Program-made: the position numbers and the translations under genes
In this document: positions 1 to 9,319 of the stretch, piece by piece
Numbering within the stretch: position 1 is the stretch's first letter
How the letters are laid out: every line of letters begins with the position of its first letter
Notes under the pieces: model-generated
What the model was told of the DNA's origin: nothing
The model's input: only the letters and a program-made list of their open reading frames with translations
Database searches by the model: none
Source of the DNA: Desulfosporosinus nitroreducens
GTDB lineage: Bacteria; Bacillota; Desulfitobacteriia; Desulfitobacteriales; Desulfitobacteriaceae
Length of the DNA stretch: 64,000 bases
Direction of reading: 5' to 3'
NCBI RefSeq assembly: GCF_023897015.1
Contig: NZ_JAMHFY010000006.1
Span: 124,001-188,000, forward strand

Positions 1-127
1 CAGTCAGAGAGTACTTGTTGAAGATGACGGTTTACGAAGGGCTCGATTGAACTTAGTTCGAGCCGTAAAACAAATTGTTGGAAACGTATTAGCTATATTA
101 GGTGTATCAGCCCCAGAAAGAATGTAA
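1..127 (+). CDS. argS: arginyl-tRNA synthetase, C-terminal end (partial)
   Basis: Frame 2 from base 2 stays open for 41 codons and stops at 125-127. The last residues read GVSAPERM-stop, preceded by [18 protein letters not shown]. This is the characteristic end of class I arginyl-tRNA synthetases, the tRNA-binding helical anticodon domain. The rest of the gene lies upstream of the window. It charges tRNA-Arg in the cytoplasm. The position directly before rpoE matches the argS-rpoE-pyrG order known in Bacillus and relatives, which supports the call despite the short fragment. Confidence 0.85.
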   Translation, partial: SQRVLVEDDGLRRARLNLVRAVKQIVGNVLAILGVSAPERM

Positions 128-219
128 ATTTATTATGTTTAAAGTTTCGATAAGCAGGAAATATTTAGGGGTGGGCCGAATATAGTGATATTCAAAACGA
201 CGAAGGGCGGTGGAGTTTT

Positions 220-627
220 TTGACCCACTCTTTAAGTAAAAAAGACAAGCCGACGGAAGCAGATATAGCTTATGAGGTTTTAAAAGCTCAGGGTAATCCC
301 ATGCATTATCAAAACTTAATCGAAGAAGTACTTCGACGTTTAGGGATTTCTCAGGAGGCTATACGGATTGCAGCGGCACTCACTCAGATTAATCTGGATA
401 CCAGATTCACATTTATTGGGCGAGGTGAATGGGGTCTTAAGGTTTGGGAACCTGCGAAAATGCCTCGTCGGTCGCCTGCGGTTGCTTTGATGAACAGAGC
501 GTCTTTGGATGAAGATGACAAGTTAGATACAGAAGAATTAGAGGAAGATTCCTTAGATGAAGACAGTTCGGAAAGCGATGAAGTATTTGATGAAACCGAT
601 GAAGGGCAACGCGGAGAAAAGTGGTAG
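220..627 (+). CDS. rpoE: RNA polymerase delta subunit
   Basis: The 135-residue protein has an N-terminal winged-helix HARE-HTH domain (about residues 10-80) and an extremely acidic tail (about 94-133, mostly D, E and S). This two-part design defines the delta subunit of Firmicute RNA polymerase. It binds core enzyme, lowers non-specific nucleic-acid binding and aids enzyme recycling and promoter selectivity. The start is a TTG at 220 preceded by a GGTGGAG ribosome-binding site. There are 92 bp between argS and this gene. The order argS-rpoE-pyrG is conserved in Bacilli and many Clostridia. Confidence 0.93.
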   Translation: MTHSLSKKDKPTEADIAYEVLKAQGNPMHYQNLIEEVLRRLGISQEAIRIAAALTQINLDTRFTFIGRGEWGLKVWEPAKMPRRSPAVALMNRASLDEDDKLDTEELEEDSLDEDSSESDEVFDETDEGQRGEKW

Positions 628-689
628 TTCATAATCGACAGAAAAGAAAGTTCACTCGGATGGTAAATGTTTAGCACATTTGTAAGGAT

Positions 690-800
690 GCACGGCGAGT
701 GAACTCGTTCAGCTAAAGCTGAACATCGAGACTTCGGTGAGGGAGTCTACTCCCACGAAGTAGAATAAGGAACACCCACTTGAAGTGGGAGTCTCGGAAT
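690..800 (+). repeat. structured repeat resembling an IS200/IS605-type right end
   Basis: The stretch folds into consecutive hairpins: a perfect 7-bp stem at 707-713/718-724, a GGGAGT..ACTCCC stem at 741-754, and a CCCACTT/AAGTGGG stem at 775-789. An outer CGAGACT/AGTCTCG pair (727-733/790-796) encloses the last two. Bases 761-790 recur in inverted orientation at 36613-36660. No transposase lies nearby. Nested hairpins of this kind are typical of the 3' end, including the guide-RNA scaffold, of IS200/IS605 elements, so I read it as a relic; that identity is inference. Confidence 0.5.
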
Positions 801-827
801 TAATAAATGAAGCTCAGTCGATGATAA

Positions 828-864
828 AGACCCCTTCAATTTAAGAGAGGGGGTCTTGTTTTTT
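828..864 (+). terminator. intrinsic terminator after rpoE
   Basis: An AGACCCC/GGGGTCT stem (828-834 with 850-856) is followed by a T-rich run (857-864). It ends the rpoE transcript about 200 bp downstream of the stop codon, beyond the structured repeat. Confidence 0.75.
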
Positions 865-915
865 AGCGATAAGTGATTTGAGGAACGACTTTTTTAGTGT
901 CAAGTGCCCTTTATC

Positions 916-944
916 TTGACATCCTTTATAAGTCTAGCTAAAAT
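916..944 (+). promoter_or_regulatory. sigma-A type promoter of pyrG
   Basis: A perfect TTGACA -35 box (916-921) is separated by 17 bp from TAAAAT (939-944). Transcription would start near 950-952, giving a leader of about 225 nt before pyrG. Confidence 0.7.
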
Positions 945-1036
945 AGAACAGGAAGATAAAGAAAACTAAGCTAACGCATTGACAGTCGTTTGTCTTGGTT
1001 GCCCCTTACACAAAACATAGTCTTTTCTGACCGAAA

Positions 1037-1073
1037 AAATAAAGCTAGTGCGGCTCTCGGACTAGCTTTATTT
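1037..1073 (+). terminator. candidate attenuator hairpin in the pyrG leader
   Basis: A perfect 13-bp stem (1037-1049 with 1061-1073) with an 11-nt loop lies between the pyrG promoter and the coding start, followed by a T-rich but interrupted run. In Bacillus and Lactococcus, pyrG is controlled by CTP-sensed attenuation at such a leader hairpin. The initially transcribed GGGC needed for the Bacillus G-reiteration mechanism is not evident here, so the exact mechanism is open. Confidence 0.55.
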
Positions 1074-1159
1074 ATGTGTTTTGTTGCAGAAGATAGTCTG
1101 GTAAGGAATATATCTTCTGCTTGAGAAATAGAGGAACTTGTTTACATTTAAAGGTCTGA

Positions 1160-2770
<1,611 letters not shown>

Positions 2771-3450
2771 GAGGACTTGCGGGACACAGCGCTCAGTGCC
2801 TACGACGCAGAGCAAAACTAAACGTTAAAGCTCTTGGCTTTGGGGAGCGGGGTTCATCCTTCGGCGATAGTATCATTTTAAAGAACCCGCCTACGGCGAT
2901 AATCTCCACTGGAGACTATCGTGCCAGACGAGCCGTCCGTGGCCCACTGGCGGCAGTGTACATCCGACGTCCATGGATGGACTAGTGTCCCCGGAGCCAT
3001 GGATGGCGGGAGGGGACCTTGTACACTGCCCCGTATCTAGGGTCGCTTTAACGGAAGTTTGCTATTCTGCTTACGTTGAGACTTCGCGCTCGTCTCGCAC
3101 GGGGTCCCGGGCTTAGGTCGGGAGACGGGAGTTTGGGAGACGGCACTTTTGTGTGCACCGTCTATGAATGAGTGAGTGACCCGGAACCATAAGGGGTAAG
3201 GGGACAGTGAATACTGGGCAATGACTGGGGGCGCTTACGCAGAGTTGAATTTGTGTTAATGCAAAGATGTCTCACGTGTGTCGCTGTGTCTCGAACAGGG
3301 GAATTAGAATGGGGCAATGAACAATGGTAGTATTGAAAGTTCGATGTACATATATTGAAATCATAGATTTAACTTAGGAGAGTTCTGCTAAACCCTAGAT
3401 TAAGGGTCTGGCACGAACTCTTCCTGTGTACTAAGCCAGAAAGTTAACTT
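2771..3450. other. gene-free, repeat-rich intergenic region after pyrG
   Basis: I find no plausible coding frame with a ribosome-binding site here. A foldback of about 79 bp (GGCAGTGTAC at 2952-2961 pairing with GTACACTGCC at 3021-3030) encloses two direct copies of CCATGGATGG and a GCCATGGATGGCGGGAGGGGAC module, related to the dispersed repeat core found elsewhere in the window. A further imperfect hairpin (about 3376-3426) has AGGAGAGTTC pairing with GAACTCTTCCT. Base composition looks more GC-rich than the flanking genes. No RNA family was recognised. Confidence 0.5.
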
Positions 3451-3464
3451 ATCGTTTTTACTTT

Positions 3465-3705
3465 CTAGAAGGTCCCTTCTCGCCGTCCTGCAAGAAGGCT
3501 AATCCGTGCGAAGACAGTGTCTGCAAGAAGAGTAATCCGTGCGAAAACAGTGTTTTCGTGGGCGACAGGGACACTTGGCCGTCCATGGCCAGCGGTCCCT
3601 TCTCGCCATCCTTGTCGCAGGGACAATCGGCTATCACGGCATCTTGCCATTCATGGCAGTGCAATTAACCTCGAACGTCTTGTTCGAGTCATGGCAAGCG
3701 AATAA
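3465..3705 (+). repeat. dispersed foldback repeat, copy A (with 33-bp tandem unit)
   Basis: The module begins with GGTCCCTTCTCGCC and continues with two adjacent 33-bp units (3489-3521 and 3522-3554, few differences). Then come an ACAGGGACACTTGGCC segment and a second GGTCCCTTCTCGCCATCCTTG. It ends with a TCGAAC..GTTCGA hairpin near 3671-3688. A close copy lies inverted at 8225-8372. A terminal CAGAAAGTTAACTTATCG motif at 3437-3454 resembles the end of the 30.08-kb copy. Apparent ORFs on both strands here are by-products of the repeat. Confidence 0.8.
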
Positions 3706-3827
3706 GTTCAACTAAGGCTACTGCCTTCGCCAGTGGTTTGGTGACAGCCAAGCTATTTATAATATTGAGTTACTGATTAGAGGAGTAAAACCATGGAAAG
3801 AATGGTGAGAGGAAGGGGACTGAACCG

Positions 3828-4910
3828 ATGACCTATGTTGCTAGGTGGATCGATAAAAATGAACATACACGCTTTAATGAGTTTTTAGCTAAACATTCGA
3901 AGGGGCATGTACTCCAGTCTTGGGAATGGGGAGAGATTAAGAGCAGGACGGGATGGGTGCCCTGGAGATTGGTTGTTGAAGAGGGCAGTGAAATTGTGGC
4001 GGCGGTCTCTATTCTTGAGCGGAAGATTCCCGTTGTAGGAATCCCTATCTTTTATGCTTCTCGTGGACCGGTGGTTGACTGGAAGAACGTCGAGTTGTTT
4101 GATTTGGTTTTGGCTGAGATTCGTAAGTTAGCAAAATCGCGTGGAGCGATTTTCCTCAAGGTTGATCCTGATTTGCCGTCTTCTGAAAAGGAATTGGAAC
4201 AGTATTTGCTTTCCAGAGGATTTAGATCTGCTGAGAGTGGCAAGGGTTTTGAAGGGGTTCAGCCTAAGTATGTGTTTCGTCTGGATATTTCACCGGATGA
4301 GGAAACTCTTCTCAGTAATATGCAACAAAAAACACGGTACAATATTCGTCTAGCCCAGAAGAAAGGGGTACATATTCGAAAAGGGACGCGCGATGATTTA
4401 CCGGACTTTTATCGTGTTCTTAAAGAAACTACCGAACGTGACCGCTTCTTAGTGCGGGCTTATTCCTATTTTGAAGACCTTTACGATTCTTTAGTGCCAG
4501 TTGGCTTAGGAGAATTGTTTATCGCTGAATATGAAGGGAATATCATATCTGGTACTTTGGCATTTGTTATTGGAAATAAAGCCTGGTATATATATGGAGC
4601 TTCGTCTAATGCTCATCGAAATGTTATGCCTAACTACTTAATTCAGTGGGAGATGATTCGCTGGGCAAAGTCGTTGGGGTGTACGCTTTATGATTTCCGA
4701 GGGGTCCCTGGACACTTGACGGAAGATAATCCGCTTTATGGACTTTATCGCTTTAAGAAGGGGTTTAACGGGGAGTACACTGAGTTTATTGGAGAATGGG
4801 ATCTAGTGTATCGCCCAGTTACCTATTTTCTCTGGAATCATTTAGAACCGCTGTATTCTGATGTTATAAAGGGATTAATATCAAAGTTACGGCGAGTGCG
4901 GAGGAGATAA
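3828..4910 (+). CDS. FemX/FemAB-family peptidoglycan aminoacyltransferase
   Basis: The 360-residue protein has the double GNAT fold of the FemABX family. Recognisable stretches are HVLQSWEWGEIKS near residue 28, a KTRYNIRLAQKKG stretch around residue 170, and the C-terminal GLYRFKKGFNG. Such enzymes add an amino acid from aminoacyl-tRNA to the lipid II or peptidoglycan stem peptide at the cytoplasmic membrane face. The start ATG follows an AGGAAGGGG site. The stop is 4 bp before alr, so the two are surely co-transcribed. Which amino acid is transferred cannot be told from sequence; some relatives act on other acceptors. Confidence 0.85.
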   Translation: MTYVARWIDKNEHTRFNEFLAKHSKGHVLQSWEWGEIKSRTGWVPWRLVVEEGSEIVAAVSILERKIPVVGIPIFYASRGPVVDWKNVELFDLVLAEIRKLAKSRGAIFLKVDPDLPSSEKELEQYLLSRGFRSAESGKGFEGVQPKYVFRLDISPDEETLLSNMQQKTRYNIRLAQKKGVHIRKGTRDDLPDFYRVLKETTERDRFLVRAYSYFEDLYDSLVPVGLGELFIAEYEGNIISGTLAFVIGNKAWYIYGASSNAHRNVMPNYLIQWEMIRWAKSLGCTLYDFRGVPGHLTEDNPLYGLYRFKKGFNGEYTEFIGEWDLVYRPVTYFLWNHLEPLYSDVIKGLISKLRRVRRR

Positions 4911-4914
4911 CGCC

Positions 4915-6102
4915 ATGGCTGGAACCTGGATAGAAGTGGACTTGGATGCCATAGTAAGCAATTATCAAGAAATAATTAAGCACCTCCATCCCGAATCGAA
5001 ATGTATGGCAGTTGTAAAAGCGGATGCCTATGGTTTAGGCGCGGTTCAAGTAGGTCTTGCCTTGGAGCGAGTTGGATGTGAAGCGTTTGCGGTTACCAAG
5101 GTTGAAGAGGGCTTAATGTTGCGTAAGCATGGGATAAAGGGACTAATTTTAGTGTTAGGTCCGACCACACAGGAGGAATGGACGGAGGCTGTTGGAGCTC
5201 AATTGCAACTGACGCTTACCGAATTGTCCTCAATTGCCAAGTTGAATGAAGTTTGTGAAGACTTGAACCAGCATGTATCAGTCCAGCTCAAATTGGAGAC
5301 AGGCATGGGGAGAACGGGATTTCGGCTATCTGAGCTGGATGAGCTCTCTAGGAACTTGGCGAGTGCTCCTCAGCTTAAGGTTGTTGGGGTATATACTCAT
5401 TTTGCTCGAGCAGCCCAAAGGGACAAACGCTACACATTAGAGCAATATGAACAGTTTACGCTCCTCACAGCTCGTCTTGAGGAATTGGGGATTCATCCAG
5501 TATGGAAACACGTCTGCAATAGTGCTGCTTTTCTGGATTATCCTGAATGGCATCTTGACTTTGTCCGTATCGGGACACTATTGATTGGGCATTATCCCGG
5601 GCAGGGTTTTGGCGGGAAAATAGTATTAAGAGACCCATGGGTTGCTAAAAGTCGGATTGTTCATCTGCGCCAAGTACCAAAAGGAACGTATGTAGGGTAT
5701 CAAAGCATCTATCGTACGAAGTCCGTTACCCAGCTCGCCGTGATCCCAGCAGGGTATGCAGATGGATTAGGTTTAGCTCCCCACTTTGTTCCCCAAGGAT
5801 GGATTGATTTTCTTAAGATTATAATTAAAAATTTTGCGGCTTTGATAGGTATTTTTCTTAGCCAAGAGCGAGTAGAATTAAAGGGGCGGACTGTCCGTGT
5901 TGCTGGAAAGATTGGTATGCAGCTTACAGTAATTGATGTGGGTATGCAAGACTGCGCGTTAGGAGATGAGGTTAGGATTCCGTTGCGCAGGACAGTAGCC
6001 AATCCCAGGATACATAGGAAATATAAACAAGATGGACGAATTTTGTCAGAACGAATTATTGAAGAAGGAGTTTCATCAACGTATACAGAATATTCATTTT
6101 AG
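4915..6102 (+). CDS. alr: alanine racemase (divergent)
   Basis: A PLP-dependent fold-type III racemase interconverting L- and D-alanine for the cell wall. The PLP lysine is K35 in VVKADAYGLG, and the C-terminal domain has the YRT and PAGYADGL segments near the second catalytic tyrosine. Oddities: residues about 290-320 contain an extra hydrophobic stretch (WIDFLKIIIKNFAALIG), and the usual MDQ motif reads GMQL. Length (395 aa) is slightly above the family norm. The 4-bp gap to the FemX-like gene suggests that both act on peptidoglycan precursors. It may be a second racemase with different substrate preference; that is inference. Confidence 0.88.
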   Translation: MAGTWIEVDLDAIVSNYQEIIKHLHPESKCMAVVKADAYGLGAVQVGLALERVGCEAFAVTKVEEGLMLRKHGIKGLILVLGPTTQEEWTEAVGAQLQLTLTELSSIAKLNEVCEDLNQHVSVQLKLETGMGRTGFRLSELDELSRNLASAPQLKVVGVYTHFARAAQRDKRYTLEQYEQFTLLTARLEELGIHPVWKHVCNSAAFLDYPEWHLDFVRIGTLLIGHYPGQGFGGKIVLRDPWVAKSRIVHLRQVPKGTYVGYQSIYRTKSVTQLAVIPAGYADGLGLAPHFVPQGWIDFLKIIIKNFAALIGIFLSQERVELKGRTVRVAGKIGMQLTVIDVGMQDCALGDEVRIPLRRTVANPRIHRKYKQDGRILSERIIEEGVSSTYTEYSF

Positions 6103-6120
6103 ATTAGATAAAGGAAAGGG

Positions 6121-6492
6121 ATGTGGGGAGTGGCTAAGATTCTTATAGTAGATGACCAACTTGGTGTGCGTCGCCTACTCTTTGAGACCTTCCGAGGGGA
6201 TCAACATGAGGTTGAGATGGCTGCAGACGGAGAAGAGGCCGTTGAGATGCTTAAAACATTCAAGCCTAATCTTATATTGATGGACATGAAGATGCCGGGG
6301 ATGAACGGTATTGAAACTTTAAGGCAAATTCGTGCTTTAGACCGTCAAGTCGGCGTGATTATGATGACTGCCTATGGTGATGCTCAAAATATGGAGCAAG
6401 CTAAGGAGCTTGGAATTCTTCATTACTTGGGTAAGCCTTTTGATTTATTTGAATTGAGAGAACGAGTAAGAGATATATTAACCGAGATATAG
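6121..6492 (+). CDS. spo0F: sporulation phosphorelay response regulator Spo0F
   Basis: A single-domain receiver of 123 residues with acidic pocket D11-D12, phospho-acceptor D55 (LILMDMKMPG), T83 and K105 (KPFD). It closely resembles Spo0F (KILIVDDQ.G.R.LL, MTAYG, KPFD), the intermediate that takes phosphate from sporulation kinases and passes it to Spo0B or Spo0A. Its location between pyrG and fba is the Spo0F location in Bacillus. A GTG at 6130 is a possible alternative start (MAKILIVDDQ); the RBS fit does not decide between them. Many Clostridia lack the full relay, so it may be partnered by a kinase directly. Confidence 0.85.
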   Translation: MWGVAKILIVDDQLGVRRLLFETFRGDQHEVEMAADGEEAVEMLKTFKPNLILMDMKMPGMNGIETLRQIRALDRQVGVIMMTAYGDAQNMEQAKELGILHYLGKPFDLFELRERVRDILTEI

Positions 6493-6555
6493 CCTTAAGT
6501 AGTGTTTCCCGCCAAATGACATTTTCTCTACAGTACGTATCTCGTGCCGAATGCC

Positions 6556-6581
6556 CAGGACACTCGGCCGTCCTTGGCCTT
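6556..6581 (+). repeat. short fragment of the dispersed repeat
   Basis: A GGACACTCGGCCGTCCTTGG segment matches, with few differences, the middle of copies A and B (GGACACTTGGCCGTCC). It lies in the gap between spo0F and the next gene, and appears to be a truncated remnant. Confidence 0.55.
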
Positions 6582-6676
6582 CGTTGTGGTTTTGGGGCTA
6601 CCTTAGTTTTCTTTAACGGAAGGCAGGAAAATCTTCTTCCATGACGAAGTATAAGCTGTAGGAAGAGGTGGGAATT

Positions 6677-7363
6677 ATGATTCTAACGACAAATACGACT
6701 ATTGCTATACAATGCTCCCAATGTGGGGAGCTAGAATTCTATGCCCTCTCTCTCTTTGCATTTTCTAGTCAAGGACGCAAGAATCTGCATTGTGGTTGTG
6801 GCTGTCAACTGATGTCGCTAACCAGCAGGAACCGACGACAGTTCAACATCGCTTACGCTTGTGCTTACTGTGGGGAGACCCATTATTTGAGATTAAACAA
6901 CCATGCAATTTGGGGGAAGGAAGCGTTACCACTCGCTTGCCCTGATGTAGGGGCTTCAGTTGGGTATATCGGACCGAAGCAAAAAGTCACCCAGGCCTGT
7001 CGTGAGCGTGAAAAATCCATTGGGGAATTAGCCCTAGAGTTAGGGTATGAGGAAGATTTCGAGAATCCTGAAGTAATGCTTTGGGTTTTAGATTATCTTC
7101 ATCGTCTGGCTAGGCAAGGGGATTTAGGGTGTGCTTGTGGAAATCATCAGTTAACTTTTGAATTATTGCCGGATCGTGTGGAGCTTTATTGTGAATGCTG
7201 TGAAGCAGTGGGAGTTATTTACGCGGACAGTTCAGATAATATTCGTCAAATTGAAGGAATAAAATCTGTTTATTTAGAAGAGAATAAGACTTGGCTTATC
7301 AATAGTCCGTTACGTGGCCAGCATGTTTCACGTACAATAGAGGAGGAGAAGAAATGGCGTTAG
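6677..7363 (+). CDS. Cys-rich protein of unknown function
   Basis: I do not recognise this protein (228 aa). It has several cysteine pairs that could form zinc ribbons: CSQC near residue 13, CGCGC near 40, CAYC near 62, CACG near 150 and CECC near 171. A helical, Cys-poor stretch (about residues 105-145) lies in the middle. I chose ATG 6677 because AGAGG lies 8 bp upstream; a GTG at 6668 is also in frame. Its end overlaps the fba start by 10 bp, so it is translationally linked to glycolytic aldolase in the spo0F-fba interval. A nucleic-acid or metal-binding role is only a guess. Confidence 0.7.
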   Translation: MILTTNTTIAIQCSQCGELEFYALSLFAFSSQGRKNLHCGCGCQLMSLTSRNRRQFNIAYACAYCGETHYLRLNNHAIWGKEALPLACPDVGASVGYIGPKQKVTQACREREKSIGELALELGYEEDFENPEVMLWVLDYLHRLARQGDLGCACGNHQLTFELLPDRVELYCECCEAVGVIYADSSDNIRQIEGIKSVYLEENKTWLINSPLRGQHVSRTIEEEKKWR

Positions 7364-8208
7364 TATCGATGGTCGAGTTATTAGATCAGGCACAAAAAGG
7401 ACATTATGCCGTAGGTGCTTTCAACTGTAATAATATGGAGATTGTGCAGGCGATCGTGGCCGCAGCTGAGGCTGAAAATGCACCAGTAATCATCCAGGCG
7501 AGCCAAGGTGCAATAAAATACGCCGGAATTGAGTACATTACAACCTTAACTAAATTAGCTGCTGAAAAGGCAAACGTTCCAATTGCCTTGCACTTAGACC
7601 ACGGGACAAGTTTTGCACAGGTAATGCAGTGTGCACGTAATGGTTTTTCTTCTGTCATGATTGATGGGTCTAAGCATCTTATTGAAGATAATATTGCATT
7701 AACCAACAAAGTGATTGAAGCTGTTCGGCCTTTGGGTATTTCTGTAGAGGCCGAATTGGGTAAAATAGGTGGGACCGAAGATGATATTACGGTCACCGAG
7801 CGAGAGGCGTTGTTTACAGAGCCTGCAGAAGCGGAGTATTTTGTTCAAGCAACGCAAGTGGATGCCTTAGCAATTGCAATCGGAACGGCTCATGGTCAAT
7901 ACAAAGGGATTCCGAAACTTGATTTTGAACGACTGACAAAAATTCGGGAAAGAGTTTCTACTCCGCTAGTCTTACATGGTTCATCAGGGGTACCTGAGGA
8001 AGCGCTTCGCGAGGCGATTTCACGAGGTATCTGTAAAGTTAACATTGATACTAATATTCGTGAAGCCTTTGTCTTGGCTGCTCGCCATGTGCTTGAAGGA
8101 GATTCTAAGGAAATTGACCCGCGAAAAATGTTAGGTCCTGCTCGTGAAGCCGCAACTGCAATAATCCGAGAAAAAATTCGGATTTTTGGGAGCACCGGTA
8201 AGGCATAA
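7354..8208 (+). CDS. fba: class II fructose-1,6-bisphosphate aldolase
   Basis: Zinc-dependent aldolase of glycolysis and gluconeogenesis, cleaving fructose-1,6-bisphosphate to dihydroxyacetone phosphate and glyceraldehyde-3-phosphate. The zinc and phosphate residues are visible in LHLDHGTS (near residue 82), GTAHGQYKG (near 178), LHGSSGVPEE (near 208) and NIDTNIREAF (near 230). Length 284 aa is normal for the FbaA group. It overlaps the upstream Cys-rich gene by 10 bp, with GAGGAGAAG just before the ATG. It sits with tal and glpX in a carbon-metabolism cluster. Confidence 0.96.
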   Translation: MALVSMVELLDQAQKGHYAVGAFNCNNMEIVQAIVAAAEAENAPVIIQASQGAIKYAGIEYITTLTKLAAEKANVPIALHLDHGTSFAQVMQCARNGFSSVMIDGSKHLIEDNIALTNKVIEAVRPLGISVEAELGKIGGTEDDITVTEREALFTEPAEAEYFVQATQVDALAIAIGTAHGQYKGIPKLDFERLTKIRERVSTPLVLHGSSGVPEEALREAISRGICKVNIDTNIREAFVLAARHVLEGDSKEIDPRKMLGPAREAATAIIREKIRIFGSTGKA

Positions 8209-8224
8209 AGGAAACATACTTCAG

Positions 8225-8372
8225 TTGAAGTTATCCAGGCTTGGCCGAGTGTCCCTGTAGCCAAGGACAGCGAGAAGGGACCGCTGGCCAAGGACGGCCA
8301 AGTGTCCCTGTAGCCCGAAGACACTGTCTTCGCACGGATTAGCCTTCTTGCAGGATGGCGAGAAGGGACCGC
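8225..8372 (-). repeat. dispersed foldback repeat, copy B (inverted relative to copy A)
   Basis: Read on the minus strand, it follows copy A at 3.47-3.63 kb module by module. It shares an uninterrupted 37-base identity (8319-8355 here, 3486-3522 in A). It lacks the second 33-bp unit present in A. It fills most of the gap between fba and the transaldolase gene. Confidence 0.8.
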
Positions 8373-8443
8373 TAATTTTTCCTTTCAAGAGTGTTAGTGG
8401 CGGTTAGCGAATCGGATAAACTTTTTAGAAAGAAGGTAGCTGA

Positions 8444-9082
8444 ATGCAGTTTTTTTTAGACTCTGCAAATATCGAAGAAATTAAGCAAGCTTGGAATATG
8501 GGAGTCATAGGAGGACTAACGACAAACCCCAGTTTAGTCGCTAAAGAAGGAAAAGACTTTCATGAACTTCTTAATACGGTGGTTGGGATCGTTGACGGCC
8601 CTATCAGTGCAGAAGTAATAGCCCTTGATCATGAAGGGATGTTGCAGGAAGCACATGTCTTAGCTGCTATTCATCCAAACATTGTAGTAAAAATTCCGAT
8701 GACTGAAGATGGTCTTAAAACCGTAAAGGTATTAAGCAGCAAGGGAATTAAAACAAATGTTACACTCGTGTTTACGGCAAACCAAGCGTTACTGGCAGCA
8801 CGGGCAGGTGCCGCATATGTAAGCCCTTTTCTTGGCAGACTAGATGACATTGGTGAAAATGGATTGGATTTATTAGCAAATATCTGCGAGATTTATCAGG
8901 CTCATGGAATTACAACCAAAACTATTGCTGCCAGCATTCGAAATCCCGTTCATGTAACTGAATCAGCCAAAATAGGAGCAGATTTTGCAACAGTCCCTTT
9001 TGGAGTCTTGAGACAGCTATTCCGTCACCCATTGACAGATGCTGGGATTGAAAAATTCTTGGCGGATTGGAAAAAGCGATAG
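8444..9082 (+). CDS. fsa: transaldolase / fructose-6-phosphate aldolase
   Basis: A small (212 aa) TIM-barrel transaldolase of the TalC/FSA type. The Schiff-base lysine lies in [10 protein letters not shown] near residue 85. Other family stretches are [13 protein letters not shown] at the start, [24 protein letters not shown] and SPFLGRLDD. It either transfers dihydroxyacetone units in the non-oxidative pentose phosphate pathway or cleaves fructose-6-phosphate; sequence alone does not separate these. The ATG follows AGAAGG. It is the tal of the conserved fba-tal-glpX cluster. Confidence 0.92.
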   Translation: MQFFLDSANIEEIKQAWNMGVIGGLTTNPSLVAKEGKDFHELLNTVVGIVDGPISAEVIALDHEGMLQEAHVLAAIHPNIVVKIPMTEDGLKTVKVLSSKGIKTNVTLVFTANQALLAARAGAAYVSPFLGRLDDIGENGLDLLANICEIYQAHGITTKTIAASIRNPVHVTESAKIGADFATVPFGVLRQLFRHPLTDAGIEKFLADWKKR

Positions 9083-9096
9083 AAATAGGTACATTC

Positions 9097-9117
9097 GGCC
9101 ATTTATGGCCTTTTCTT
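9097..9117 (+). terminator. short intrinsic terminator after the transaldolase gene
   Basis: A GGCCA/TGGCC hairpin is followed by TTTTCTT just after the stop codon. The stem is only about 5 bp, so strength is uncertain. Confidence 0.45.
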
Positions 9118-9319
9118 AATATAAATTGGCATTGGCCTGTCTGCATACAGATAAGTTGATGCCAACTTTTATGCGTTTGATAGGGTTTTACATATTAATC
9201 GTTGTTGAAAAACCTCTAAAAGCATGTCACAATAAGGTGATAGATTTAAAATGTGCTATATAAATTATTATAATTATAGTTTTAAAAGCAGAGGTTAAGC
9301 ATTTAAGGGGGAATTGAAA

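Noticed and set aside
2771-3450. Possible structural RNA gene
   Set aside because: Hairpins exist but do not match any RNA family I know, and the sequence contains repeat fragments instead.
3489-3554. CRISPR array
   Set aside because: Only two adjacent 33-bp units without spacers and without cas genes; it is a tandem duplication inside a dispersed repeat.
3458-3664. ORFs on both strands at 3.46-3.70 kb
   Set aside because: They lie in copy A of the intergenic repeat, have low-complexity peptides copying the 33-bp unit, and lack ribosome-binding sites.
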